A DNA stretch of 64,000 nucleotides from Thalassovita mediterranea (GCA_019448215.1 CP080408.1:3154855-3218854), one strand, 5' to 3'. Positions 55,785-64,000 are shown, counted from the stretch's first letter. Notes: a model not told the origin generated them from the letters alone. Numbers and translations: made by a program.

Positions 55785-56081
55785 ATGCCACGCATCACCT
55801 TCGCCCCCGATCCGAACCTGCATGACGGCGCGCCCTTCAGCATAAGCGCTTACGACTGCCCAGAGGGCGTCGGCTACACCAACCACAAGGCTGGCATGAT
55901 TGTCTGCAAGACGCAGATGCCACGCGAGCTGAGCGTCATGCGCTGGGGCAAGCGCGGCATTGAAGTGCTGCACGAAGAGACCTTTCCTCTCGAGGCCAGC
56001 CTTCGCGATGCCGAGGCCCGCCTTGCCGAGTTGATCGAGCTTCACCGTCCTGAACTGTTTGAACAGGCGGAGGCCGCGTAA
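55785..56081 (+). CDS. Hypothetical early protein
   Basis: A 98-aa protein (MPRITFAPDPNLHDGAPFSI) with a beta-rich N-terminal half and a C-terminal helix (SLRDAEARLAELIELHRPEL). First gene of the rightward operon, 27 nt after the promoter, with GAGAGGA upstream. Unrecognised. Confidence 0.65.
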   Translation: MPRITFAPDPNLHDGAPFSISAYDCPEGVGYTNHKAGMIVCKTQMPRELSVMRWGKRGIEVLHEETFPLEASLRDAEARLAELIELHRPELFEQAEAA

Positions 56082-56440
56082 TGACGACCCTCGTCAACCT
56101 CTCCGCCCGCGATATCGTCGCCCAGTCCAAGCGCTTCCGCGCTGAGGTGCAGAGCGAGTATCAACGCGAACTCCTGACCAAGCTCCGCGAGAAGTGTCAG
56201 GCCATGATGGGCTTGATTGCCGTGCATGGTCTGGACGTACTCCACCGCGCTCGCCTGCAGGGCAATCTGATCGCGACCGCAGCGCTCAACCTTCCAGAAG
56301 AACAGGCCGTCGCCTTCCTTCGCTTGGCGGCGGTACCAGACGACTTCGAGCATTGGATGGAGCTTCGCCTCTACTTCGATCGTGTGTGGTGTGACACCGC
56401 GCGGTTCGATGGGGATCGGTCTGGCGGGGTGTCGGTATGA
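56081..56440 (+). CDS. Hypothetical early protein
   Basis: A 119-aa, mainly helical protein (MTTLVNLSARDIVAQSKRFR) overlapping its neighbours by 1 and 4 nt. No motif suggesting function. Confidence 0.62.
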   Translation: MTTLVNLSARDIVAQSKRFRAEVQSEYQRELLTKLREKCQAMMGLIAVHGLDVLHRARLQGNLIATAALNLPEEQAVAFLRLAAVPDDFEHWMELRLYFDRVWCDTARFDGDRSGGVSV

Positions 56441-56781
56441 GTTACTGCATTGATCGCCATACAGTGCGCTGCCCGGCTTGCGGCAAGTACGTCTCGCCAG
56501 ACGCCGACGACACCTACTTCGTGCCCGATCCGAACGAAGAGGGATTCGTGCGAGCTTGCTGCAACAAGGCCTGCAGCGACGACCTCGACGCCCGAACGAC
56601 GGTCCACCCAATGCAGCAACGCGCCGCTCACCTCACCGTCGAGGCACAAGCCGCGCTGAAGAAAGCTCTGCAGTCTCGCGACCCGGTAGCCATCGAAAAC
56701 GCGCGCCAGATGGAGCGTGACGCAGACACCGCATGGCGGGCTTTCGACAACATTAGAGCAGAGGAGATGGCCGATGCCTGA
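56437..56781 (+). CDS. Zinc-ribbon early protein
   Basis: A 114-aa protein. CPACGKYV and CCNKAC form a likely zinc site in residues 10-45; the C-terminal half is helical (LTVEAQAALKKALQSRDPVA). It overlaps the RecE-like gene start by 8 nt. Possibly nucleic-acid binding. Confidence 0.65.
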   Translation: MSYCIDRHTVRCPACGKYVSPDADDTYFVPDPNEEGFVRACCNKACSDDLDARTTVHPMQQRAAHLTVEAQAALKKALQSRDPVAIENARQMERDADTAWRAFDNIRAEEMADA

Positions 56782-57661
56782 TAGCGCACGCCTCAACCTG
56801 ATCACCCAGCCGGGCATCTATGACCTCGACATGGACACCTATCACAGCCAGTGCTGCGAAGGTCCGTCTATCTCGTCGGGTGGCCTGCGGAAGATTGAAA
56901 ACGAAAGCCCGGCCCACTTCTGGTGCCAGGCATCGGGACTGAACCCTGACGCCATAGCCCAGCCGCGCAAAGCTGCTTTCGAGTTCGGCAAAGCCGTTCA
57001 CGCCCTGCTGTTCGATGATCAGGAGGAAATCTCTCGGCTGGTTGTCTGCCCCTATGACAATTACAAGAAGCAGGTCGCCAGAGACTGGCGAGACGCGCAG
57101 TGGGCTGATGGCAACATAATCATCACGGAAGATGATTTTACCGCCATCAAGGCGATGCACGACGCCCTGGCCGCTGAGCCAAATGTCCCGGAACTGCTCA
57201 CCGCTGGTGAGCCCGAAAAGTCGATGATCTGGAAAGATCAGGAAACAGGCGTCTGGCTGAAGTCGCGACCGGACCGGATTCCGACTGATGCCGTCCTCGC
57301 TGACCTGAAGACATGCGACACCGCAAATCCACGCATCCTCAACACCGAAATCGTGACGCGCGGCTATCACATGCAGATGGGCCTCGCAGCTGAGGCCGTG
57401 AGGATCCTCACCGGACAGGAAGTCACCGACGCCTGGCTCGTCTTCGTTGAGAAGACGCCGCCCTATGCCGTCACGACCGTGCGGCTCGGTGACGAGCTGA
57501 TGGACTTCGGCATTCGCCAGTGCCGACGCGCAATCCGCAAGTTCGCGGACTGCCTGCGAGACAATGACTGGCCCTTCTACTGCGAGGGCCCAATCACCCT
57601 GCACGGACCGGAATGGTTCACGAAGAAACTGGAAAAAGAGCTGGAGGCTAACCTGCTATGA
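56774..57661 (+). CDS. RecE-like exonuclease (PD-(D/E)XK, DUF3799)
   Basis: A 295-aa nuclease. It begins MPDSARLNLITQPGIYDLDM with the family's YDMDxDxYH-type start. The conserved GKAVHALLFDD (His) and catalytic block WLKSRPDRIPTDAVLADLKT (D...ExK-like, D-x-K) follow, then RGYHMQMGLAAEAVR. It would resect double-strand ends to give 3' tails for the RecT-like partner encoded just downstream (4-nt overlap). Confidence 0.9.
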   Translation: MPDSARLNLITQPGIYDLDMDTYHSQCCEGPSISSGGLRKIENESPAHFWCQASGLNPDAIAQPRKAAFEFGKAVHALLFDDQEEISRLVVCPYDNYKKQVARDWRDAQWADGNIIITEDDFTAIKAMHDALAAEPNVPELLTAGEPEKSMIWKDQETGVWLKSRPDRIPTDAVLADLKTCDTANPRILNTEIVTRGYHMQMGLAAEAVRILTGQEVTDAWLVFVEKTPPYAVTTVRLGDELMDFGIRQCRRAIRKFADCLRDNDWPFYCEGPITLHGPEWFTKKLEKELEANLL

Positions 57662-58629
57662 GCAACGAACTTGAACCCGTCGAGAAAGCCAAGAGCCTTG
57701 GCAGCGAACTGACCATCTCAAACCGTGGCGGCGGCTTCCTGCCCGCTCCCACGTCCGTGAAGGATGCGATCGATTTCGCGCAACTCATGGCGAAGGCTGG
57801 CCCATGTGTCGGCGCTGCGTTCCGCGGCAATGTCGGCTCCTGCCTCGCCATCTACATGCAGGCTGGACGCCTCGGCATGGACCCCTTCGCGCTTTCGACG
57901 AAGGCCTATCTCGTCAACGACAACATCGCCTATGAAGCGCAAGCCGTTGCCGCCATGGTCTACGCGTCTCCCGTTCTCGTGGGGCGCCTGCACTTCCGGT
58001 ACGAAGGCGAGGGCGAAGAGCGCAAAATCTTCGTGACCGGCCGCGTCAAAGGTGAGCCTCAGCTCTGTGAGTACGAGAGCCAGCCTCTCCGAGTCATGCG
58101 CAAGGGTGGCCGCTCGCCTCTCTGGGAAAAAGACCCTGACCAGCAGATGGCCTATTACGCGACCCGCGCATGGGCGCGGCGCTGGGTGCCTGACGTGATC
58201 ATGGGCGTCTACACCATCGACGAGATGGACGAGATCGATATGCGCGATGTCACACCTCGTGACCCCGCAGCTGACCGGCTCAAGGTGAACGTCGCCAAGT
58301 TTGAAGAGGATCGGAACACAGGCCGCAAGGGCTTGAAGATGCCCGAAGCCGACAAGGCCCAGGATGCCGAGGTCGAAGGGCCGGAGGCTGAGACGGCCGA
58401 CGCCGCAGACGAGCCATCGTCACAGCCTGGAGAAGAAGAGCCGGACGCATTCGAAAGCATGATCCTCGTGCAGGACGCTTTCGAAGCAGCGCGCACCGAC
58501 CTTGAAGTCAGCGGCGTGCGCGACTCTGCCCTTGCCTGCTCATGGATCGACGATGAGGCGCGCGACACCATCCAGAAGCTCGCCGCCAATCGTTTTGACG
58601 AACTCGAAGCCGAGAAGGAAACCGCGTGA
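57658..58629 (+). CDS. RecT-family single-strand annealing protein
   Basis: A 323-aa protein. The RecT core runs from about 25 to 205 with GSCLAIYMQAGRLGMDPFAL, KAYLVNDNIAYEAQAVAAMV and QQMAYYATRAWARRWVPDVI. A long acidic linker and a helical C-terminal domain (LIL-type, DTIQKLAANRFDELEA) follow. It pairs with the upstream exonuclease as a RecET system for replication and circularisation. Confidence 0.9.
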   Translation: MSNELEPVEKAKSLGSELTISNRGGGFLPAPTSVKDAIDFAQLMAKAGPCVGAAFRGNVGSCLAIYMQAGRLGMDPFALSTKAYLVNDNIAYEAQAVAAMVYASPVLVGRLHFRYEGEGEERKIFVTGRVKGEPQLCEYESQPLRVMRKGGRSPLWEKDPDQQMAYYATRAWARRWVPDVIMGVYTIDEMDEIDMRDVTPRDPAADRLKVNVAKFEEDRNTGRKGLKMPEADKAQDAEVEGPEAETADAADEPSSQPGEEEPDAFESMILVQDAFEAARTDLEVSGVRDSALACSWIDDEARDTIQKLAANRFDELEAEKETA

Positions 58630-59627
58630 TGGCTGACACAGCAACCATTGGGCACAACTCCGCCGCTGTTGGCGAACTGCTGGCCGAAGACCCGGCCCTC
58701 ATCTTCCGTGACCCTTCCATGCTCGACTTGCTGGTGAAGGAAATCGAGGCGGACATTGACGCCCATGAAACCGATATCGACTCGGACAAGGGGCGGAAGG
58801 CCATAGCCTCACTCGCCTATGGCATCGCCCGTCGCAAGTCCGCGATCGATGAAGCGGGCAAGTCGCTCAACGAGGAACACCGCAAGGCGATCAACGCCGT
58901 CGACGAAGTTCGCCGCGATGTCCGCGACAAGCTCGACACCCTAAAGGCGACGGCGCGCAAGCCGCTCGACGAATGGGAGGCCGCTGAAGAGAAGCGCAAA
59001 CTCGCGATTGATCGGGCGCGGCAGATTTTCCGTGATGCCCTCGGGCACTTCGAGACGATTGAGGCCGTCGAGGAAATGCGCGGGAAAGTGCAGGCGATGA
59101 TCGTCACCGAAGACGTTTTCGGTGTGCAATATGATACTGCCGTTTCAGAGCAGCGCCGCGCTTTGGAGCACCTGAACGAACAGGACGCTCGCATTGACCG
59201 TGAAATCAATGAACGCGCCGAGCTAGCGAAGCTTCGAGCCGAGAAGGAAGAGCGCGAGCGCGCCGACCGGGAGAAGGCCCGCAAGGAAGCCGAGGCCAAG
59301 GCCGAAGCCGAGCGCATCGAAAGCGAGAAGCGGAAAGCCGCTGAAGCTGCAGCCGAGGCAGAGCGCCAGAAGGCTGAGGCTGCGATAGCCGAGGAACGGC
59401 GCAAGACTGAAGCGGCTCAAGCCGAACTCGACCGTCAACGTCAGGAGCGCGAGGCAGCGGACGCCGCCAAGGCCAAGCGCGAAGCTGACCAGGAACACCG
59501 CTCTAAAATCATGCGCGCCGCGAAAGAGGCGATCATGGAGCATGGCGGTATCGGTGAAGACCGGGCGAAGAAGATCGTCCTCGCCATTGCCAGCGGATCA
59601 ATCCCTCACGTGGAGGTGCGCTACTGA
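58629..59627 (+). CDS. Long coiled-coil protein of the recombination operon
   Basis: A 332-aa protein. The N-terminal approximately 180 residues (TIGHNSAAVGELLAEDPALI, DKGRKAIASLAYGIARRKSA) match phage proteins of unknown function that accompany RecT. Residues 190-290 are a highly charged Ala/Glu/Lys/Arg coiled coil; the C-terminal 45 residues form a small helical domain (KEAIMEHGGIGEDRAKKIVL). Start is ATG 58629 or 58626. Confidence 0.75.
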   Translation: MADTATIGHNSAAVGELLAEDPALIFRDPSMLDLLVKEIEADIDAHETDIDSDKGRKAIASLAYGIARRKSAIDEAGKSLNEEHRKAINAVDEVRRDVRDKLDTLKATARKPLDEWEAAEEKRKLAIDRARQIFRDALGHFETIEAVEEMRGKVQAMIVTEDVFGVQYDTAVSEQRRALEHLNEQDARIDREINERAELAKLRAEKEERERADREKARKEAEAKAEAERIESEKRKAAEAAAEAERQKAEAAIAEERRKTEAAQAELDRQRQEREAADAAKAKREADQEHRSKIMRAAKEAIMEHGGIGEDRAKKIVLAIASGSIPHVEVRY

Positions 59628-59962
59628 TGACCTGCACCGCAATCGACCAATCCCCGCGCCATGTCACAGAGCTTGACGAAGAGATCGGCCTCGCGCTTCG
59701 ACGCGCACGCCGCAAGGCAAGCATCACGCTCGAAGACCTCTCGAAGGCTCTCGGCGTGTCCTATCAGCAAGCTCACAAATACGAGAACGGCACCAACCGG
59801 ATATCCGCCGGCAGGCTATTCAAGGCGTGCCAAGTGATCGGCGTTCCTGTCGCATCGATGTTCCCTGAGCAGGACACCGAGGAGGAGCCTGTACCTCCCG
59901 CTCAGAAGATCAAGCTGCACCTAAATGCGATTGAAAAGCTGGTCGAAGGGGCTGTGTCGTGA
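59627..59962 (+). CDS. XRE-family HTH regulator
   Basis: A 111-aa protein with a clear XRE HTH: IGLALRRARRKASITLEDLS, KALGVSYQQAHKYENGTNRI and LFKACQVIGVPVASMF. Close in pattern to chromosomal XRE regulators of alphaproteobacteria. It may control the rightward operon or host genes. Confidence 0.85.
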   Translation: MTCTAIDQSPRHVTELDEEIGLALRRARRKASITLEDLSKALGVSYQQAHKYENGTNRISAGRLFKACQVIGVPVASMFPEQDTEEEPVPPAQKIKLHLNAIEKLVEGAVS

Positions 59963-60537
59963 CCCAGAGGCCAACCGAATACCCAGTCGCGTGGCCGGGT
60001 GGCATTGAACGCACGCAGCGCAGAACGACGGCACAGTTCCGCTCCACTCTCGCGAGCGCGCGCACCAACGTTCTAGATAGCCTTCGGAAGTTTGGAGACG
60101 ATACGGGACACAAGGTCTCCGACGTCATCCTGAGTTCGAACGTCACGGGCCTGTCTGGCAAAATGCCAGAGGATCCCGGCGTTGCTGTCTGGTTCGTATG
60201 GGAAGGCGAATATCGCGCGATAGCGGTCGACCGATACACGAAGGTCGAGTGGAACCTGCAGGCCATCCATCACGTCATCGAAGCCGAGCGCACCAAGATG
60301 CGGCATGGCGGCCTTTCCATCGTGCGCTCGACCTTGCAGGCCTATCTCGCGCTCGCGGCGCCTGGTGCCCGGCACTGGCGTGACGTACTCGGACTCTCCG
60401 ACGGCGCAACTGCTGACGATGTGAAGAATAAGCGCCGCGAACTCGCAGCCAAGCATCACCCAGACCGTGGCGGTTCACCTGAACAATTTGCTGAAATCAA
60501 TGCGGCCGCAGACCGGGCGCTGAAGGAGCTGTCATGA
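59959..60537 (+). CDS. J-domain (DnaJ-like) protein
   Basis: A 192-aa protein. Residues 1-130 form an unassigned domain with VAVWFVWEGEYRAIAVDRYT. The C-terminal 60 residues are a J-domain: WRDVLGLSDGATADDVKNKR and KHHPDRGGSPEQFAEINAAA with the HPD motif. It could recruit host DnaK to a phage substrate, perhaps in replication initiation as lambda needs DnaJ. Confidence 0.85.
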   Translation: MTQRPTEYPVAWPGGIERTQRRTTAQFRSTLASARTNVLDSLRKFGDDTGHKVSDVILSSNVTGLSGKMPEDPGVAVWFVWEGEYRAIAVDRYTKVEWNLQAIHHVIEAERTKMRHGGLSIVRSTLQAYLALAAPGARHWRDVLGLSDGATADDVKNKRRELAAKHHPDRGGSPEQFAEINAAADRALKELS

Positions 60538-60716
60538 TTGCTCACTACATAGCCGCGGCCATCGTTGGCCTGCTTGGCATCCTCACTGTCTGGAGCGCGG
60601 TCTTACGGCTTGATACCGTCGGAAGCAGGTGGCCGGGTATTACGCGCGACGCTTTCGCCTGCCTCTTTGGTGGATCGCTTGTCGTGCTCGCTCTTCATGT
60701 TGCGGGGCTGCTATGA
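60534..60716 (+). CDS. Small two-TM protein
   Basis: A 60-aa protein with two hydrophobic helices (IAAAIVGLLGILTVWSAVL and FACLFGGSLVVLALHVAGLL). It overlaps neighbours by 4 nt. Function unknown. Confidence 0.62.
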   Translation: MIAHYIAAAIVGLLGILTVWSAVLRLDTVGSRWPGITRDAFACLFGGSLVVLALHVAGLL

Positions 60717-61270
60717 CCGTGCGCCCAATCATCTTCAGCGCCGAGATGGTGCGCGCCCTGCTCGACGGCAGGAAGACACAGACCCGGCGTCTGGCAACAT
60801 CACCGCTGCGCAAGTGCGAGCCGGGCGACCTGCTGTACGTGCGGGAGACCTGCTCTGCGGTCGAAACGCACGATGGTTTTGACGCGGTGCGCTACGAGGC
60901 GGATCAAGTCTGGCGCGTTATCGACGACACACCCGAAGCCGCCGATCGATGGGTTACGCTTCACCACTACGGCAACCGGAGAGGGGCAAACGTCCCCTCA
61001 ATTCACATGCCTCGCTGGGCCTCGAGACTGACGCTTCGTGTGACGGATGTGCGGTTGCAAGGAGTGAAAGATATCGACGGCATCGATGCGCTAGCGGAAG
61101 GCATCACGCCGGTCCCCGGTCGTGCCCCCTGGCGCGTTTTTCGCACCCTATGGGACTCGCTTCACGACAGGCCCGGAGAGCGCTTCTTCGACAACCCTCA
61201 AATCGTCGCCCTCACCTTCGAGGTCATCCACGGCAACGTCGACGAAATCGCGGGGGCGTCCCATGGCTGA
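60713..61270 (+). CDS. ASCH-like domain protein
   Basis: A 185-aa protein (MTVRPIIFSAEMVRALLDGR). The phage ASCH/morphogenetic-like pattern is KTQTRRLATSPL, GDLLYVRETCSAV, HMPRWASRLTLRVTDVRLQG. ASCH domains are thought to bind RNA. Start ATG 60713 overlaps the previous stop. Confidence 0.78.
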   Translation: MTVRPIIFSAEMVRALLDGRKTQTRRLATSPLRKCEPGDLLYVRETCSAVETHDGFDAVRYEADQVWRVIDDTPEAADRWVTLHHYGNRRGANVPSIHMPRWASRLTLRVTDVRLQGVKDIDGIDALAEGITPVPGRAPWRVFRTLWDSLHDRPGERFFDNPQIVALTFEVIHGNVDEIAGASHG

Positions 61271-62183
61271 AGCGACGAAGATCGAGTGGGCGGACGACAC
61301 CTTCAACCCGTGGATCGGCTGCACGAAAATAAGCGATGCGTGCGACTTCTGTTACGCCGAAGACTGGTCGAAGCGCTATGGCCGGGCGCAATGGGGCAAT
61401 CATCCGCGTCAGCGAACCGGCGCCTCGACGTGGGCTCAACCTCGCAAATGGAATCGAGAGGCCAAGGAGGCGGGCAAGCCCCGCTTTGTCTTTTGCGCCT
61501 CACTCGCTGACGTATTCGACAATCAGGTTCCGACAGAATGGCGCGATGACCTCTGGGCACTCATCCGTGAGTGCGACAGCCTCGTATGGTTGCTGCTCAC
61601 CAAGCGTCCGCAGAACATCGCAAAGATGCTTCCGGCAAACTGGGGAGAAGGCTGGCCGCATGTCTGGCTCGGCACGACGGTGGAGCATCAGGAGGCGGCC
61701 AACCGGAATATTCCAGAGCTACTATGGGCGCCCGGCAATCGGTCGAAGCGCTTCCTGAGTTGCGAACCCCTACTCGGCCCTATCGACCTATCGGAAATCG
61801 ACATCGACGGTCACCGATCAATCTATCCGCTCGACTGGACTTGCGATTGCGAAGACGAGGACGGCGAATGGATGCCGGACATTCCGCCGATCAGCTGGGT
61901 CATCGCAGGCGGAGAATCTGGCCCCAATGCCCGCCCCTCGAAGCCGGACTGGTTTCGGTCTCTGCGCGATCAGTGCGCCGCTGCTGGCGTGCCGTTTCTG
62001 TTCAAGCAGTGGGGGGAATGGATTGATTGGGATCACGCGATCGACCTTGATGGCCTCGACGTTTTGAAGGCGCGGACACGCGGAGACGGGGGCGAAACTA
62101 GCATTCAATACCTGCGAGCCGGAAAGTCCAAGGCTGGCCGCGTCCTCGACGGCGTCACCCATGATGGGAGGCCGCAGGCGTGA
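61263..62183 (+). CDS. Phage Gp37/Gp68 (DUF5131) family protein
   Basis: A 306-aa protein. The N-terminus KIEWADDTFNPWIGCTKISD with CDFCYAEDWSKRYG gives a CxxxxxxCxxCY cluster, like a modified radical-SAM site. It also has LLLTKRPQNIAKMLP, SCEPLLGPIDLSEID and WVIAGGESGPNARP typical of the family. The catalytic activity is not established. Confidence 0.87.
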   Translation: MAEATKIEWADDTFNPWIGCTKISDACDFCYAEDWSKRYGRAQWGNHPRQRTGASTWAQPRKWNREAKEAGKPRFVFCASLADVFDNQVPTEWRDDLWALIRECDSLVWLLLTKRPQNIAKMLPANWGEGWPHVWLGTTVEHQEAANRNIPELLWAPGNRSKRFLSCEPLLGPIDLSEIDIDGHRSIYPLDWTCDCEDEDGEWMPDIPPISWVIAGGESGPNARPSKPDWFRSLRDQCAAAGVPFLFKQWGEWIDWDHAIDLDGLDVLKARTRGDGGETSIQYLRAGKSKAGRVLDGVTHDGRPQA

Positions 62184-62671
62184 CCTCGCCCCACGACCTC
62201 ACCAAAGCCGACAGAGCCCGCCTTCAGTCCACGCTCAACGCTCACAGGCGCCGGGCCGCAGACAAGCACATCGCTTACGAGAACATCCGCGTCGATGACT
62301 TGCTTGCAAAGCTGAAGCGCTCACCGCTCGGCTATCTCTGTGCCTGCGGTCAGGTGCTGGCGTTCGGCGCTGGTGTAGATCCGCAGAGGCCGGATAAAGC
62401 GACGGTCGGGCATCATTTCCCGTTGAGCGCGCCCGCGAATGACGAGCATCCGGGGCACACGCTTCCGAATACGGACTTCGAGTGTTGGAGCTGTAATTCT
62501 CGCCAGAACCACACCCAGGACACACCCGGCATCGCTCGCGGCAAGCGTATGGCGGTGAAGCCCGGCCGGGCAAAGAAAGCCGCTGGTCAGGCGCGCTCGA
62601 TCGCGAAGCGCAAAGACCCTTGGCCCGCGAAGGGCAGCCGGAAAATCAAGAGCAGGAGCACCTTCAGATGA
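62180..62671 (+). CDS. HNH-like zinc protein
   Basis: A 163-aa protein with CACGQVL, GHHFPLS and FECWSCNSRQNHTQ, an H-N/Cys pattern like HNH nucleases. The C-terminus is strongly basic (KPGRAKKAAGQARSIAKRKD). It could be a nuclease or DNA-binding protein; the core His is in GHHFP. Confidence 0.6.
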   Translation: MTSPHDLTKADRARLQSTLNAHRRRAADKHIAYENIRVDDLLAKLKRSPLGYLCACGQVLAFGAGVDPQRPDKATVGHHFPLSAPANDEHPGHTLPNTDFECWSCNSRQNHTQDTPGIARGKRMAVKPGRAKKAAGQARSIAKRKDPWPAKGSRKIKSRSTFR

Positions 62672-63015
62672 GTTCGCTTTCTCCATCCCCCTTGCTTTCG
62701 ACGCAACAGGTGGCTGAGATGCTGGGACGCGACCCGAAGACCGTCCGCGCCCGCGTGAAGCAGGGCAAGCTCGAAGCCGTCCTGGAGGGCCGCGACTATC
62801 GTTTTCGTCGCGCCGACGTGCTCGATTATATGGAGAAGCTGGAATGTCCGTCTACAAACCGAAGCGAAGCACGGTCTGGCACTATGACTTCCAGCACAAA
62901 GGCAAACGTTACCACGGTTCGACGGGTCAGCGCGCGAAGCGGGCAGCTGAGGCCGTGGAGCGAGAAGAACGACTTAAAGCCGCGACCGGCACCTATAACG
63001 AAGCGTCAGAGCTGA
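62668..63015 (+). CDS. Excisionase-like (Xis/MerR-type) HTH protein
   Basis: A 115-aa frame. Residues 8-58 form a MerR/excisionase winged helix (LLSTQQVAEMLGRDPKTVRA, KLEAVLEGRDYRFRRADVLD). Residues after about 60 overlap the integrase gene for 172 nt in another frame and look like an out-of-frame read-through (Thr/Ser/Arg-rich), so the functional part may be only the first 60 residues. Overlapping xis-int is common. Confidence 0.75.
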   Translation: MSSLSPSPLLSTQQVAEMLGRDPKTVRARVKQGKLEAVLEGRDYRFRRADVLDYMEKLECPSTNRSEARSGTMTSSTKANVTTVRRVSARSGQLRPWSEKNDLKPRPAPITKRQS

Positions 63016-63953
63016 CGCTGCTTGAGGCCTGCAACCGGTATTACGAAGAGCACGGCAAGCACCAACGTTCAGCCCTGGCAATCAAGCGACGCCTTGAGGT
63101 GATGATGGATTGCGTCGGACCTCGCTTGAAGCTTGCCGACATTGACGCGCCACAGGTCGTTGCTGCTCAGGCGAAGCGTCGGTTGATGGACCTCGGTTAC
63201 GGTCTGCCATCAGCATCAACCGTCAATCGGGACATCATAGACACGTCCCTAAGACCGCTCCTTAATCGTGCGCGTAAGGTTTGGAAGGCCAAAGGCTTGC
63301 CGGACATACCGTGGTCAGAACTTCGCTCTAGTGAGCCGAAGGGCGCTGTTCGCGAATACAGCGATAGCCAGGTCGATGCATGGAAGGCTGAGCTTGAGCC
63401 GGTTCCGCGGTTCGCGCTCCACCTGCTGCTGACCTATGGTCTCAGGTTCGGCGAGCTGTTCATGAAGCCAGACGACGTCGACGGTGAAGGTCGATTGCTC
63501 AGGCTCGCTGGTCGGTATCGGAAAAACGGCGAGGAGCTCTGGATCCCGCTCACGACAAATGACGCCCGAATCCTCTCAGCGATGGCCGGTCGCGCGAAGG
63601 CGGCGAAGCTGCGCACGGTGCTGCACGCGGGTGAGCCGGCAGAAGCTTTCGAATATCATCAGCTTCACCGCCTGCTCACAAATGCGGCTCACCGGGCGGG
63701 ACTGGACATGGAGCGCCTGATTCATGGCGCCAGACATCACGCGGCGACCCGCATGCTCCGGAAGACCGACAATCTGCGCAAGACCCAGAAGCTATTGGGT
63801 CACGCCACTATCGTTTCGACCGCACGCTATGCACACGTCCAGACAGACGACCTCCGGGACGATCTTGAAGCAATGTCCCGGTATAGTCCCGAAGCAGAAT
63901 TGGAAGAACCGCCCACGGCGTTGACGAAAAAGGGAAAATCAGAAGGGGCTTAG
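62844..63953 (+). CDS. int: Tyrosine-family site-specific integrase
   Basis: A 369-aa recombinase. It has an N-terminal arm-binding part, a core-binding domain (about 55-150), and a catalytic domain with Arg201 (LLTYGLRFGELF), Lys227, His294/Arg297 (HGARHHAATRML), His320 (LLGHATI) and nucleophile Tyr329 (STARYAHV). It ends one base before attR, next to its attachment site. It would recombine within the tRNA-Leu 5' half/anticodon arm. Confidence 0.95.
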   Translation: MSVYKPKRSTVWHYDFQHKGKRYHGSTGQRAKRAAEAVEREERLKAATGTYNEASELTLLEACNRYYEEHGKHQRSALAIKRRLEVMMDCVGPRLKLADIDAPQVVAAQAKRRLMDLGYGLPSASTVNRDIIDTSLRPLLNRARKVWKAKGLPDIPWSELRSSEPKGAVREYSDSQVDAWKAELEPVPRFALHLLLTYGLRFGELFMKPDDVDGEGRLLRLAGRYRKNGEELWIPLTTNDARILSAMAGRAKAAKLRTVLHAGEPAEAFEYHQLHRLLTNAAHRAGLDMERLIHGARHHAATRMLRKTDNLRKTQKLLGHATIVSTARYAHVQTDDLRDDLEAMSRYSPEAELEEPPTALTKKGKSEGA

Positions 63954-63954
63954 T

Positions 63955-64000
63955 GATTTTAAGTCCCTTGCGTTTACCAATTTCGCCACGCCCGCAAGGC
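63955..64000. repeat. attR core (46-bp direct repeat)
   Basis: Identical to 15379-15424. It contains the 5' half of tRNA-Leu(UAA) from the anticodon arm outward. The window ends at the last known identical base, so the repeat may be longer. No 3' half follows on this side, so this copy is not a functional tRNA. Confidence 0.9.

Larger units (their letters stand above)
15379..64000. mobile_element. Complete siphovirus-type prophage integrated at tRNA-Leu(UAA)
   Basis: It is bounded by a 46-bp direct repeat. It contains a tyrosine integrase next to attR, a CI/Cro switch, RecE/RecT-like genes, TerS/TerL, portal, protease, capsid, connectors, tail tube, G/GT chaperones, tape measure, tip proteins, fibre, spanins and endolysin. 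All core modules appear intact, so it may be inducible. Structural genes are on the minus strand; the recombination/integration operon is on the plus strand. Confidence 0.93.

Noticed and set aside
58817..59404. 195-aa Ser/Ala-rich minus-strand frame
   Set aside because: Antisense of the coiled-coil gene; the composition reflects GCC/GAG codons read backwards.

Overview
The window is from an alphaproteobacterium, probably Caulobacterales/Hyphomonadaceae-like. This is inferred from the PhyR-NepR-EcfG general stress locus and from prophage genes that copy CtrA, GcrA and GapR, regulators found together in that class. It has two parts: about 15.4 kb of host chromosome (1-15333) and a nearly 48.6 kb siphovirus-type prophage (about 15379-64000). 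The prophage is bounded by a 46-bp direct repeat that overlaps a tRNA-Leu(UAA) gene.

Chromosomal arm. A partial tuf diverges from pgl-pgi. Convergent to these lie secE-nusG, which are not followed by rplK as is usual, and an SMP-30/gluconolactonase-like gene. A stress block follows: a DUF1328 membrane protein, an entericidin-like lipoprotein, an operon of a Rho-N/SAP-like protein, a diacylglycerol-kinase-like protein and a metallophosphoesterase, then histidine kinase, ecfG, nepR and the divergent phyR. Next come a Glu/Leu dehydrogenase, a Crp/Fnr regulator, YqjD-like and membrane proteins, and a small secreted protein. Five exact copies of the EcfG promoter pattern GGAAC-N16/17-CGTT precede genes here, so much of this arm reads as a local general-stress regulon.

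Prophage, left to right. Near attL lie a relic tRNA(CAU) half and a set of plus-strand accessory genes (thermonuclease, SRAP/YedK, small proteins sharing a repeated motif). Next is the lysis module on the minus strand: holin-like protein, an overlapping o-spanin/i-spanin pair and a GH108 endolysin, with a plus-strand moron and an HNH endonuclease inserted. The tail and head genes follow on the minus strand (fibre, tip, NlpC/P60, tape measure, G/GT chaperones with a -1 slippery site, tube, connectors, capsid, protease, portal, TerL, TerS). Upstream of TerS is a structured non-coding stretch with a tRNA-like fold, then a phage NusG paralogue. Upstream again (45.5-53.9 kb) is a translationally coupled early operon encoding a DUF4942 methyltransferase, an FtsK-gamma/GapR fusion, a DUF1376 protein, a nuclease-like protein, GcrA, an MT-A70 methyltransferase, a CtrA-type DNA-binding domain, a ParB-like protein and a Cro-like regulator. 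A LexA/CI-type repressor diverges from cro. A second set of matching operators controls a rightward early operon: RecE-like and RecT-like recombination proteins, a coiled-coil protein, XRE and J-domain proteins, ASCH, Gp37/Gp68, Xis-like and integrase, ending at attR.

How it may work (inference). The repressor would bind GTACGA-type operators at both early promoters. After induction the leftward operon would express replicas of host cell-cycle regulators and adenine methyltransferases. The NusG paralogue, at the early/late boundary, could then allow transcription through the structured leader into the roughly 25-kb late operon. The most unusual content is the cell-cycle-mimic cassette, above all the FtsK-gamma/GapR fusion and the receiver-less CtrA DNA-binding domain.
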